The notes beneath the pieces were generated by a model that saw nothing but the letters and a program-made list of their open reading frames with translations, made no database searches and had not been told where the DNA came from. Below are positions 15,260 to 24,234 of a stretch of 64,000 bases of DNA, one piece after another (position 1 is the first letter of the stretch; each line of letters starts with the position of its first letter). This DNA comes from Mucilaginibacter robiniae. GTDB lineage: Bacteria > Bacteroidota > Bacteroidia > Sphingobacteriales > Sphingobacteriaceae. The stretch lies in NCBI RefSeq assembly GCF_012849215.1, contig NZ_CP051682.1, positions 4,832,010 to 4,896,009 of the forward strand. Reading direction: 5' to 3'. Both the position numbers and the translations under genes were made by a program.

Positions 15260-17572
15260 ATGCGTATGCTTAAAAACAACCTCGGCTACCCCAGAGTGGG
15301 CAGCCACCGACAATTAAAAAAAGCCTGTGAACAATACTGGGCAGGCAAAATTGACAAAGGCGAACTACACCAAGTTGCCCGGAAAATCAAAGAAGAAAAC
15401 TGGCAGTTACAGATAGATGCCGGCATTGACCTGATTCCATGTAATGATTTCAGTTACTATGATCAGGTACTGGACATGAGCTTGCTATTAGGTGTCATAC
15501 CTACCCGTTACACTCAGGTAGTATCTAGCGTAAAAGAAAATGACGAGCTTGACCTCTATTTTGCTATGGCTCGTGGCTACCAGAAAGATGGGCTGGATGT
15601 TACAGCCATGGAAATGACCAAATGGTTTGATACCAACTACCACTACATTGTGCCTGAGTTTACAGCTAACCAAGAGTTTCGTGTATTTTCAGAAAAGCTT
15701 TATGCCGAGTTTAACTACGCACATCAGTACTGCGGCAAAGCAGCTAAACCCGTAATTATTGGTCCGGTATCTTACCTGCTTTTGGGTAAAGAAAAAGAAG
15801 AAGGATTTGAACGGATTGATCTTATCAAAAAGCTGGTTCCGGTTTATGTAGAAATCATCAACCGGCTGAAAGCATTAGGTGCCGAATGGGTGCAGCTTGA
15901 TGAACCTTATTTAGCGTTAGACCTAAGCAAGAAAGAGAAAGAAGCATTTGCCTATGCGTACCAAGCCATCAGCAATCGTATTAGCGGCATCAAAATTTTG
16001 GTAGCTACATACTTTGATGCATTGCTGGATAATACTCATCTGGCAGTTAATTTACCTATAGCAGCCTTGCATATTGATTTAGTACGTGCTCCTGGTCAGT
16101 TGGATGAAGTACTGGCACTAATTCCTGAAAGATTATCATTATCGTTAGGCGTAGTAGATGGTCGTAATGTTTGGAAAAATAATTATCAGCAATCGTTAGA
16201 ATTGGTTAACCAAGCAACTGCTGCTATTGGAAGCGACAGGATCATGATTGCGCCATCTTGTTCTTTATTACATTCTCCTTATGATCTTGATCTGGAAACC
16301 CAATTGGATTACGGTTTGAAAAACTGGATGGCGTTTGCCAAACAAAAGTTAACAGAAGTAAAAGAGTTATTCGATATCAGCCAAGGAAATACAACTTCAT
16401 TACAAGCTAATCAGCAAGCTCTTGATACTCGCAGCTCATCAAAATTAGTGCATAAAGAAGTGGTGAAGCAACGCGTGGCTGATATTACTGATACGGATGC
16501 TCAAAGAGGGAGTGCCTTTGCTATACGCCAACAATTACAACAAAAGCGTTTTCAACTACCTTTATTTCCAACTACAACAATTGGTTCTTTCCCGCAAACA
16601 GATGATATACGCAAGCTAAGAGCTAAGTTAAAAAAGGGCGAGATTACACAAGCAGAGTACGAGCAGGCTATTGAACAAGCTACTATAGATACCATTCGCT
16701 TACAGGAAGAAATTGGCTTGGATGTTCTGGTACATGGCGAGTTTGAGCGTAATGATATGGTAGAGTATTTCGGCGAGCAATTAGAGGGTTATTTGTTCAC
16801 CCAAAACGGCTGGGTACAAAGTTATGGTAGCCGCTGTGTAAAACCACCGGTTATTTACGGTGATGTAAGCCGCCCTAAAGATATGACGGTGCGTTGGAGC
16901 AGCTTTGCTGCTGCACAAACTGAAAAGCACATGAAAGGCATGCTAACAGGACCTATCACCATATTACAATGGTCATTTGTACGTGACGATCAGCCAAGAT
17001 CAGTTACTGCCAACCAAATTGCCTTAGCTATACGTGACGAAGTAGTAGCGCTTGAACAAGCTGGTATCGGCATTATTCAAATTGATGAGCCTGCTATTCG
17101 TGAAGGATTACCGTTGCGTAAAGCCAACTGGCCAACTTACTTGGATTGGGCAATTAAGGCTTTCCGTATTTCGGCCAGTGGTGTGCAGAATGAAACACAG
17201 ATTCATACCCATATGTGCTACAGTGAATTTAATGATATTATTGAAAACATTGCGGCTATGGATGCTGACGTAATCACCATCGAAACGTCGCGTTCACAAA
17301 TGGAACTGCTGGAAGCTTTTGCAGATTTCGAATACCCGAATGAGATTGGCCCAGGTGTATACGATATCCACTCCCCACGTGTACCTAGCACAGAAGAGAT
17401 GGTTAGCTTGCTAGAAAAGGCAGCAACACTGCTGCCTGCAGAAAACATCTGGGTAAATCCGGATTGTGGTTTAAAAACCCGTAAGTGGCCTGAAACAAAG
17501 GCCGCCTTGGAAAACATGGTTGCAGCAGCTAAACAAGCTCGCGAAAAGCAAGTTGAACCAGAAACACTGTAA
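15260..17572 (+). CDS. metE: Cobalamin-independent methionine synthase
   Basis: The 770-residue enzyme transfers a methyl group from 5-methyltetrahydropteroyl-glutamate to homocysteine. It has the two-barrel MetE layout. The N-terminal barrel begins NNLGYPRVGSHRQLKKACEQ; the C-terminal catalytic barrel starts near LPTTTIGSFPQT-like sequence (about residues 440-450). Zinc ligands are visible in IHTHMCYSEF (His and Cys), in a following glutamate, and in NPDCGLKTR. Length fits the family (about 755-775). ATGs at 15260 and 15266 are both possible. Expression is under the cobalamin riboswitch, and a strong terminator follows immediately. Confidence 0.97.
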   Translation: MRMLKNNLGYPRVGSHRQLKKACEQYWAGKIDKGELHQVARKIKEENWQLQIDAGIDLIPCNDFSYYDQVLDMSLLLGVIPTRYTQVVSSVKENDELDLYFAMARGYQKDGLDVTAMEMTKWFDTNYHYIVPEFTANQEFRVFSEKLYAEFNYAHQYCGKAAKPVIIGPVSYLLLGKEKEEGFERIDLIKKLVPVYVEIINRLKALGAEWVQLDEPYLALDLSKKEKEAFAYAYQAISNRISGIKILVATYFDALLDNTHLAVNLPIAALHIDLVRAPGQLDEVLALIPERLSLSLGVVDGRNVWKNNYQQSLELVNQATAAIGSDRIMIAPSCSLLHSPYDLDLETQLDYGLKNWMAFAKQKLTEVKELFDISQGNTTSLQANQQALDTRSSSKLVHKEVVKQRVADITDTDAQRGSAFAIRQQLQQKRFQLPLFPTTTIGSFPQTDDIRKLRAKLKKGEITQAEYEQAIEQATIDTIRLQEEIGLDVLVHGEFERNDMVEYFGEQLEGYLFTQNGWVQSYGSRCVKPPVIYGDVSRPKDMTVRWSSFAAAQTEKHMKGMLTGPITILQWSFVRDDQPRSVTANQIALAIRDEVVALEQAGIGIIQIDEPAIREGLPLRKANWPTYLDWAIKAFRISASGVQNETQIHTHMCYSEFNDIIENIAAMDADVITIETSRSQMELLEAFADFEYPNEIGPGVYDIHSPRVPSTEEMVSLLEKAATLLPAENIWVNPDCGLKTRKWPETKAALENMVAAAKQAREKQVEPETL

Positions 17573-17575
17573 AAT

Positions 17576-17613
17576 AACAAAGCCTTGCTACTAATTAGCA
17601 AGGCTTTGTTGTT
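17576..17613 (+). terminator. Intrinsic terminator of metE
   Basis: A perfect 15-bp stem (AACAAAGCCTTGCTA, 17576-17590, with 17596-17610) and 5-base loop start three bases after the metE stop and end in a T-rich tail. Confidence 0.9.
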
Positions 17614-17690
17614 TATCATAACACTTCTAAGTGTAGAATTACCGTTGTGGAATAGTGTTTGTTAATTATTCAAGTATACAAATAGCTAAC

Positions 17691-18080
17691 ATGACCAATA
17701 AAGAAATACTAAAAGATACCAGCCGGATATTATTAGGATCAGCTCTGGTATTTGCAGGCGTTAGCCACCTAAGTTTTGCCCGCAAAGAATTTCAGGCGCA
17801 AGTACCTAACTGGATACCTTTAGAAAAAGATGACACCGTAGTATATTCTGGCTTTGTTGAAATTGCATTAGGTAGTGCTTTGATATTCACTCCTAAAAAG
17901 CATCGAGAAACCGTAGGCAAAGTTGCGGCCGCGTTTTTTGCAGCAGTTTTCCCGGGCAACATTGCACAGTACACTCATGATCGTAGTGCTTTTGGTTTAA
18001 ACACTGATAAAAAGCGATTTGCAAGATTATGGTTTCAACCAGCTCTTGTTTATTGGGCACTTAAAAGCACAAGCAAATAA
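17691..18080 (+). CDS. DoxX-like small membrane protein
   Basis: From the ATG at 17691 the product is 129 residues, MTNKEILKDTSRILLGSALVFAGVSHL at the start. It has about four hydrophobic segments, a conserved-looking PNWIP turn, and PGNIAQYTH in the third segment. This matches DoxX/DoxD-related membrane proteins, which are often linked to redox functions; the role here is unknown. An upstream in-frame ATG at 17655 would add 12 unlikely residues. The gene ends in a bidirectional terminator shared with the convergent kinase. Confidence 0.72.
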   Translation: MTNKEILKDTSRILLGSALVFAGVSHLSFARKEFQAQVPNWIPLEKDDTVVYSGFVEIALGSALIFTPKKHRETVGKVAAAFFAAVFPGNIAQYTHDRSAFGLNTDKKRFARLWFQPALVYWALKSTSK

Positions 18081-18104
18081 ACCTACTTATTAGGTTTATT
18101 TGCT
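18072..18104. terminator. Bidirectional terminator between DoxX-like gene and PAS kinase
   Basis: AGCAAATAAACCT (18072-18084) pairs perfectly with 18092-18104 around a 7-base loop. It overlaps the stop of the plus-strand gene and precedes the convergent kinase stop at 18120. Confidence 0.75.
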
Positions 18105-18119
18105 CTTCAATATATCAGA

Positions 18120-20762
18120 TTAATTTAGCCTGATATTTTCTGATGATAAATCCTGGTTTAAATCTATCAGAATACTATTGCTTACCGTGTTTTTTGGTGT
18201 TAGTACCGGTATACTAAAATAGAACGTAGAACCTTTTCCTGGCTCACTTTCTATCCAGAACCTACCTTGATGACGCTTAAGCACTTCGGACGATATAAAC
18301 AAGCCCAATCCTAAACCTTCAAAACGCATGGCTGTGTTATCTACACGATAATAACGGTCAAACAATTTATCAATGTGTGCTTGGTCAATACCAATACCAA
18401 AATCCTGCACTGAAACGGTAACGTGGTCATTGTCTAGCCAGCTCTTTACTACCACCTTCTCTCCTTTCGGCGAATATTTTACTGCATTAGATAAAAAATT
18501 ATTTATCACCTGCTCCAACCGGAATTGGTCTCCGGTAAAAGTTATTTCTACCGCACTCTCTAACATGATTTGATGAGAAGGCGATATATGCTGAACACTC
18601 TCAATGCTGTCTTTTAAAAGTTGCTTAAAGCTAAATGGCTGCATGTGATATTCCAATTTACCAGCATTCAGTTTAGTAACATCCAATAAATCTGAAATGA
18701 GCTTTTCCAGACGCAAGATGTGTTCGGATGATTTACTCATGAAATTGCTCAGCTTTTCCGTATCACGCGTGCGTTGCATGATTTGATTAAAAGCTTTAAT
18801 ACTGGTGAGCGGCGTTTTTAACTCATGACTAGCTATAGATAAGAATTCATCTTTCTTTTGCTCATTTGCTTTCTGCAAATCTATGTTGGTATTGGTACCG
18901 ATCCACAACTTAATCTGGCCGTTTTCAATTAAAGGCACAGCTTTACCCAAGTGCCAGTAGTATGACCCGTCGGCAAATCGTATGCGGAATTCAACAGTGT
19001 AATCCTTACCAGTCTTTAGCGATTTCATCCATAACTCGGCGGCTCTATTGAAATCCTCCGGATGAATAAACTTTTGCCAGCCATAACTAACTGCAACTTC
19101 CGAATCATAACCCAGTTGCTGGCTAGCTAATTGGTTCACATAGTTTATAGTTCCATCTGGCGTTGCTGTCCAAACCTGTTGTGGCATAGCATTTAGTAAA
19201 AAGCGGAAGCGCTCTTCACTATCCTTTAATTCATGAACTGTGAGCTGGAGCTGATCTTGAATAGCAATCAGCTCTTCATTTGTACTTACCAGTTCCTCGT
19301 TAGAAGCCATCATTTCTTCATTAATGACGGTTAGCTCTTCGTTGGTTGCGGCTAATTCTTCCGTCGTTTCCTGTAATTCAGCTTTGCTAAATTCTAAGTC
19401 ATTCCGGCTTTCTACTAGTTCGGTAATATCAATTACAGTAACGAGCAATGATTCTACATTACCATTTTGATCCAGTATGGGATCATACGAGAACTTAGCA
19501 TAATGTGTATGCAAGGAGCCATCTACTGCAGCCAAGGTAACCGGAGTTTCAGGTAAGGCTATTCGCTCCTTTGTTTCAAATACATTACGCATGCGTGCAG
19601 GGTTTGGCTGATCAACCAGTTCAGGAAAAACATCTGTTAAGGTAAAGCCAATTACCTGCTCACTGTTACGCCGCCATATGTTCAGCATGGGCTGGTTAGC
19701 TTGTTCAATAACCAGCTCTCGTCCTCTAAGAATCGCCATGGCTACCGGTGTATTGCTTACCATAACCTGAAAGCGGTATTTGGCTGCCTCAATAGCTAAA
19801 CGGTTATGTACTTGCTCAGTTACTTCAGTAGCCACAATCATGATGCTATGCGTAACCCCATTCTCGTTTTTAAGAGGCTTAAATACAAAGTTGGTATAAA
19901 TCTGCTTCAGTACACCGTTGTATTCCATAATGCCAGGTGCTTCATTACCCAAAAATGCTTCGCCACTTTCAAAAACCTGTTTTAAAACAGGGAAAAAGCT
20001 TTGCCCTTCAATTTCCGGAAGTGCCTGGTATATAGTTTTGCCAATTACCGCATCAGACTTACCCCAAATTTTTAAAACATATTGATTTGCCTGTTCAACT
20101 ATAAAATCAGGTCCTTTGAATACAGCAATAGCTACGGGTGCGTCATCAATCATGTAACGAAGATTACTTTCGCTCTCCGCCAATTCACTTGTCCGTTTTG
20201 CCACCCGACTTTCAAGTTCCATGTTCAACTCATGCAAACTATCTTGTGTTTGCCGCAACTCTTCATTGATGGAAAATAGCTCCTCATTAGCTGCAGACAA
20301 TTCGCCATTTAAAACCTGTTCACGCTCTAACATGAGGCTTTGCCGATGTTCCTTTTCAACTGCTTCGGAACCCAATACACGTTCAGTTACATCGGTAGCG
20401 GTGTGCAACAAACAATATATTTCTCCCTCACTATTTTGCAAGGCACGGTATTCATAATCATAATACTTAACCTGTAAACGGTCATCTACATATAATTCCG
20501 CAGGTACATTGGTGCCGTTAAAAGTGTTTCCTGTTCTAAGTACCGATTGTAATTGTGCAATAAAAACTTGCCCTTGCAGTTCCGGTACAGCTATAGCCAA
20601 TGGCAAACCAACTATTGATCGATCTTTACCCCAAAAGGCCAACATGGCATCGGTAACAGCTTCAACAATCAAGTCATCGGTTGTATATATGGCCGTAGCA
20701 ATATGCGAAGAAGAAAATATATTGAGTAACTGATTGCAAGTAAGCAGCGTAGTATTGTTCAT
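18120..20762 (-). CDS. Multi-PAS sensor histidine kinase with coiled-coil linkers
   Basis: The 880-residue soluble hybrid sensor has four PAS domains at about 10-130, 200-320, 325-445 and 525-640. Two coiled coils separate them (about 135-195 and 450-525). The HisKA domain has SIASHELKTPLTS (about 655-667); the HATPase has INNFLSNAVKYSPKG, DFGIGID and GLGLGLFIS. The second coil repeats xxNEEL-type heptads five to six times, a common feature of Bacteroidetes and cyanobacterial kinases with CheB/CheR-type linkers. No membrane segments and no receiver domain are present, and no partner regulator is adjacent. The signal is unknown. Confidence 0.9.
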   Translation of the reverse strand: MNNTTLLTCNQLLNIFSSSHIATAIYTTDDLIVEAVTDAMLAFWGKDRSIVGLPLAIAVPELQGQVFIAQLQSVLRTGNTFNGTNVPAELYVDDRLQVKYYDYEYRALQNSEGEIYCLLHTATDVTERVLGSEAVEKEHRQSLMLEREQVLNGELSAANEELFSINEELRQTQDSLHELNMELESRVAKRTSELAESESNLRYMIDDAPVAIAVFKGPDFIVEQANQYVLKIWGKSDAVIGKTIYQALPEIEGQSFFPVLKQVFESGEAFLGNEAPGIMEYNGVLKQIYTNFVFKPLKNENGVTHSIMIVATEVTEQVHNRLAIEAAKYRFQVMVSNTPVAMAILRGRELVIEQANQPMLNIWRRNSEQVIGFTLTDVFPELVDQPNPARMRNVFETKERIALPETPVTLAAVDGSLHTHYAKFSYDPILDQNGNVESLLVTVIDITELVESRNDLEFSKAELQETTEELAATNEELTVINEEMMASNEELVSTNEELIAIQDQLQLTVHELKDSEERFRFLLNAMPQQVWTATPDGTINYVNQLASQQLGYDSEVAVSYGWQKFIHPEDFNRAAELWMKSLKTGKDYTVEFRIRFADGSYYWHLGKAVPLIENGQIKLWIGTNTNIDLQKANEQKKDEFLSIASHELKTPLTSIKAFNQIMQRTRDTEKLSNFMSKSSEHILRLEKLISDLLDVTKLNAGKLEYHMQPFSFKQLLKDSIESVQHISPSHQIMLESAVEITFTGDQFRLEQVINNFLSNAVKYSPKGEKVVVKSWLDNDHVTVSVQDFGIGIDQAHIDKLFDRYYRVDNTAMRFEGLGLGLFISSEVLKRHQGRFWIESEPGKGSTFYFSIPVLTPKNTVSNSILIDLNQDLSSENIRLN

Positions 20763-20992
20763 AATCCTTAAAGAGCCTGTAAAGATAATGTTAATAACGC
20801 CCTTTTTCAGACTTAATTACGTCATAAATTATAATATAAATAATTCATAATGTATGCTTTTATCACATCAACATCAAAGCCAACTAGTATTCCTAACTAG
20901 GTTATTATTTTTGTAGTTTATTCATGTATCACTAAGTAATATTTATATTAACTAAATGAAGATGGTTTAATTTGTAAAACCATACAAGCACT

Positions 20993-21910
20993 ATGATTAA
21001 GAAAGGTAATGAAAGCTGGTTTCGTATGTTATTTATCTGGAGAGGTTCGGTACTTCCAAAATTATTACCTCGTTTAATCCTGCTTCTGTTACTTTCTATC
21101 GGTATTGTATTTTTTAAAGGAACTTTATTCAATTATAAAGTCCCTTTAAACCCTACGCCTTTTACCTTATTTGGCATTGCACTCGCTTTATTTTTAGGTT
21201 TTCGGAACAATGCCAGCTATGATCGTTTTTGGGAAGCTCGCAAACTTTGGGGCGCTTTGCTGAATGATACCCGCTCGCTGGTTCGCCAATCCATAACATT
21301 AACTAGCTATTCGGCACAAAGTGAAGAAGTAATCAGCTTTGTTCGTTACCTGACAGCTTTAGTTTACGCACTGAAACACCAGTTAAGAAACACTGATGCC
21401 TCAGCCGACTTACAGCAAAGATTACCTCAAGAGTTAGCAGCGAGAATAAATGCAACTCTCTACAAGCCAATCATGATATTGAAAGAGCTTGGATGTTGGA
21501 TCAAAGAGGCTAAACTTCAGGGGAAGATGGATTCTATACAACAAACGGCAATGGATGAAAACTTAAATAAGCTTTCAGATATAATTGGTGGTTGTGAAAG
21601 GCTGGCATCAACGCCAATACCTTATACTTACAGCATTCTGCTGCATCGTACTGTTTACCTGTATTGCTTGATGTTACCTTTTGGCTTTGTAGATAGCTTG
21701 GGCTGGTTTACACCATTGGTAGTAGTTTTTATTGCCTACACCTTTGTGGCCCTAGAGGCTATAGCCGACGAGATAGAAGACCCTTTTGGCACGGAGGCTA
21801 ATGATTTAGCATTAAACGCTATGAGTATTTCTATTGAAACTACTTTGCTTGAAATGGTTGAACAGCCTCTACCTCTTCAACCAACAAGTAAAAACAATAT
21901 TATTGATTAA
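20993..21910 (+). CDS. Bestrophin-family anion channel
   Basis: The 305-residue membrane protein has helices near 20-45, 50-70, 210-235 and 240-260. The bestrophin signature FRNNASYDRFWEARKLWGAL is at about 70-90, and EIEDPFGTEANDLALNAM is near 260-278. Prokaryotic bestrophins (UPF0187/YneE) form pentameric ion channels. Length fits the family. It stands alone between the multi-PAS kinase and a small minus-strand gene. Confidence 0.9.
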   Translation: MIKKGNESWFRMLFIWRGSVLPKLLPRLILLLLLSIGIVFFKGTLFNYKVPLNPTPFTLFGIALALFLGFRNNASYDRFWEARKLWGALLNDTRSLVRQSITLTSYSAQSEEVISFVRYLTALVYALKHQLRNTDASADLQQRLPQELAARINATLYKPIMILKELGCWIKEAKLQGKMDSIQQTAMDENLNKLSDIIGGCERLASTPIPYTYSILLHRTVYLYCLMLPFGFVDSLGWFTPLVVVFIAYTFVALEAIADEIEDPFGTEANDLALNAMSISIETTLLEMVEQPLPLQPTSKNNIID

Positions 21911-21924
21911 TACAGCCGCTAGAG

Positions 21925-22107
21925 TTAAACAGCATATTGTCTTTTAATAACTTCATCCTGGCAAGTGTCAATCTTGAGGTATTTTACGCCATCAGCTGGT
22001 TTGTAACTTTTCCCTTTATAACCATACACTTGTACTGTAGAATGGTTGCATGGTGAAGAAATAACCATTTGATTGTATTTGCCTTTAAATCTTTTAAAAT
22101 AAAGCAT
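21925..22107 (-). CDS. Small hypothetical protein (60 aa)
   Basis: A 60-residue product, MLYFKRFKGKYNQMVISS at its start, is soluble and basic with two cysteines and several Tyr/Lys pairs. It is not recognised. It lies 14 bases after the bestrophin stop on the opposite strand. Codon use looks coding-like, but the size makes it uncertain. Confidence 0.4.
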   Translation of the reverse strand: MLYFKRFKGKYNQMVISSPCNHSTVQVYGYKGKSYKPADGVKYLKIDTCQDEVIKRQYAV

Positions 22108-22416
22108 AATTGGATTTGATTACTTACCGTAAAATTGAAATATATAACTCATTTAATTAATGATACAGGTCATTTCACGGTTTGATATAAATCAGCCACT
22201 AGCCTTTAGATGCCTTATGTTTGCACCTGTATTTAGTATAATTAGATCATCTCTTACGTTAAATCTCGTTGCGTAACAGGCATAATACAACACACTACAT
22301 TTTAAAATGAGCCGTTGTAAAGTTTTAAATATAACTTAACTTGTGCTAACATCCGACGTATAAAAAGCAAAATCACTAAACTTTAATAGCAGCCTACCTG
22401 CTTCCACTCCCGATTA
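22108..22416. other. Intergenic region with no recognised element
   Basis: About 310 AT-rich bases separate the small minus-strand gene and the phosphorylase-like gene. They probably carry both promoters; no strong hairpin or RNA gene was seen. Confidence 0.5.
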
Positions 22417-24072
22417 ATGATTACAAAAAAAGACATTTTTAGCTACGAGCCAGACCTTCAATACCAAACATTAGCTGCATACTTTTCAATGGAATTTGCC
22501 ATCGACCAGTCGCTCAAAATTTACAGCGGTGGTTTGGGTTTTCTGGCGGGTTCACACCTGCGTAGTGCTTACCAACTTAAACAGAACTTAGTAGGCATAG
22601 GCATGCTTTGGAAGTATGGCTACTACGACCAAGGAAGGGATACTAAGGCTTTCATGCAACCGAATTTTACACAAAAAGATTACTTCTTTTTGCAAGATAC
22701 TGGTTTAGTATTTACAGTGCAGGTGCACAGTTCACCTGTACATGTAAAAGCATGGTTGCTAAAACCAGAAACTTTTGGGTCGGCTCCTTTATTTTTGCTC
22801 AGTACAGATCTTCCGGAGAATGATGAGCTTTCAAAATCCATTACACACTATTTGTATGATGCTAATGAAGAAACCCGTATTGCCCAAAGCATTGTTTTAG
22901 GTATAGGCGGCGCTATGCTGCTGGATAAGTTAGGCCTAACACCCGACGTTTACCACATGAATGAAGGCCATGCCGTGCCTCTTAACTTTTATTTATATGA
23001 TAAGTTCAAGAGCTTGGATGAAGTACGAAAAAGAGTAGTTTTTACCACCCATACGCCCGAGATGGCTGGAAATGAATCACACCTATACAGTTTACTGCAT
23101 GAGATGTCTTTATTTTATCATCTGCAAGAACATGAAGTGAAATCTTTGTTGGGTTTAAATGGTGAGTACTTTAACTATACATTGGCTGCACTAAAGTTTT
23201 CCCGCAAGGCTAATGCAGTATCGCAATTGCACGGCGAGATAGCTCGACAAATGTGGAGTGACAATGTTGGCGTATGTGAAATTACAGCAATTACCAATGC
23301 TCAAAATAAAGATTACTGGAAAGATGATATATTGGACAATGCCATTGCTACCGGCAGTAATGATGTAATCGTTAGCCGTAAAAAGGAAATGAAAAAGTCC
23401 TTATTCAAGATAGTAGCCGATCAATGCGGTAAACTATTTGATGAAAATGTCCTTACCATTGTTTGGGCCAGGCGCTTTGCAGGTTACAAAAGGGCAGATT
23501 TGGTAATGCAAGATTGGGATAGATTCATACACCTGATTAGCAATACACAATACCCTGTTCAAATTATATGGGCGGGCAAGCCTTACCCTAAGGATATGGA
23601 AGGTATTGCATTATTTAATCACATTATCGAGCGCGCTCGACCATTTAAGAATTGTGCGGTACTTACCGGCTATGAATTGGCATTATCAGCTGCCTTGAAA
23701 AAAGGTGCAGATGTATGGCTCAACAATCCACGTATGTACCGAGAAGCTTCGGGCACCAGCGGTATGAGTGCGGCTATGAATGGCGCCATAAACCTTTCTA
23801 TGCTTGATGGCTGGGTACCTGAGTTTGCACAAGGTGGTAAAAATTGTTTTCTCATCCAACCGGCACCTGATGAACTATCCGTTCAAGAAAAGGACAGTAT
23901 TGAAAACCAGAACCTAATGAATAGTTTAGAAAACATTGTATTACCGATGTATTATCAAAATGAATCAGAATGGTTAAATATTTTAAAGCAAGCAACTACT
24001 GATGTTGTCCCGACTTTTGAAGCAAGCCGGTTAGCTCAAGAATACTATGAAAAGCTTTATCATACTGCATAG
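22417..24072 (+). CDS. Alpha-glucan phosphorylase-like GT35 protein without the canonical PLP lysine
   Basis: The 551-residue protein resembles short alpha-glucan phosphorylases. It starts with AYFSMEFAIDQSLKIYSGGLG (about 21-41); VYHMNEGHAVPL (about 185), FTTHTPEMAGNE (about 210), ARRFAGYKRADLV (about 350) and EASGTSGMSAAMNGA (about 444-458) follow. In family enzymes the last motif reads GTSGMK or GTGNMK, and that lysine holds pyridoxal phosphate; here residue 451 is serine (AGT at 23767-23769). It may be inactive, use another lysine, or act as a different transferase. No glycogen operon is adjacent, though a GH15 enzyme lies 3 kb downstream. Confidence 0.82.
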   Translation: MITKKDIFSYEPDLQYQTLAAYFSMEFAIDQSLKIYSGGLGFLAGSHLRSAYQLKQNLVGIGMLWKYGYYDQGRDTKAFMQPNFTQKDYFFLQDTGLVFTVQVHSSPVHVKAWLLKPETFGSAPLFLLSTDLPENDELSKSITHYLYDANEETRIAQSIVLGIGGAMLLDKLGLTPDVYHMNEGHAVPLNFYLYDKFKSLDEVRKRVVFTTHTPEMAGNESHLYSLLHEMSLFYHLQEHEVKSLLGLNGEYFNYTLAALKFSRKANAVSQLHGEIARQMWSDNVGVCEITAITNAQNKDYWKDDILDNAIATGSNDVIVSRKKEMKKSLFKIVADQCGKLFDENVLTIVWARRFAGYKRADLVMQDWDRFIHLISNTQYPVQIIWAGKPYPKDMEGIALFNHIIERARPFKNCAVLTGYELALSAALKKGADVWLNNPRMYREASGTSGMSAAMNGAINLSMLDGWVPEFAQGGKNCFLIQPAPDELSVQEKDSIENQNLMNSLENIVLPMYYQNESEWLNILKQATTDVVPTFEASRLAQEYYEKLYHTA

Positions 24073-24116
24073 TTGTTCGTGTATGATAACGAGTATCTTT
24101 TTATATACTCCTTTTT

Positions 24117-24162
24117 GGTCATTTAGTAAATCTACCTTCTTGCTTAATTTTACTAAATGACC
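24117..24162. terminator. Hairpin downstream of the phosphorylase-like gene
   Basis: GGTCATTTAGTAAA (24117-24130) pairs perfectly with 24149-24162 across an 18-base loop. It lies between convergent genes and probably helps termination together with the next hairpin. Confidence 0.55.
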
Positions 24163-24167
24163 AAAGC

Positions 24168-24204
24168 AAAAAGGTGTTATGCTACAAACAGGTAACACCT
24201 TTTT
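24168..24204. terminator. Intrinsic terminator between convergent phosphorylase and helicase genes
   Basis: AAAAAGGTGTTA (24168-24179) pairs with TAACACCTTTTT (24193-24204), leaving A-rich and T-rich flanks that allow function on both strands. Confidence 0.75.
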
Positions 24205-24234
24205 CCTTTGTCTAATATATTATATTCCTGACTA

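Noticed and set aside
17218..17619. 133-codon frame opposite the end of metE
   Set aside because: It is antisense to the zinc-ligand region of MetE and runs through the terminator; no independent evidence.
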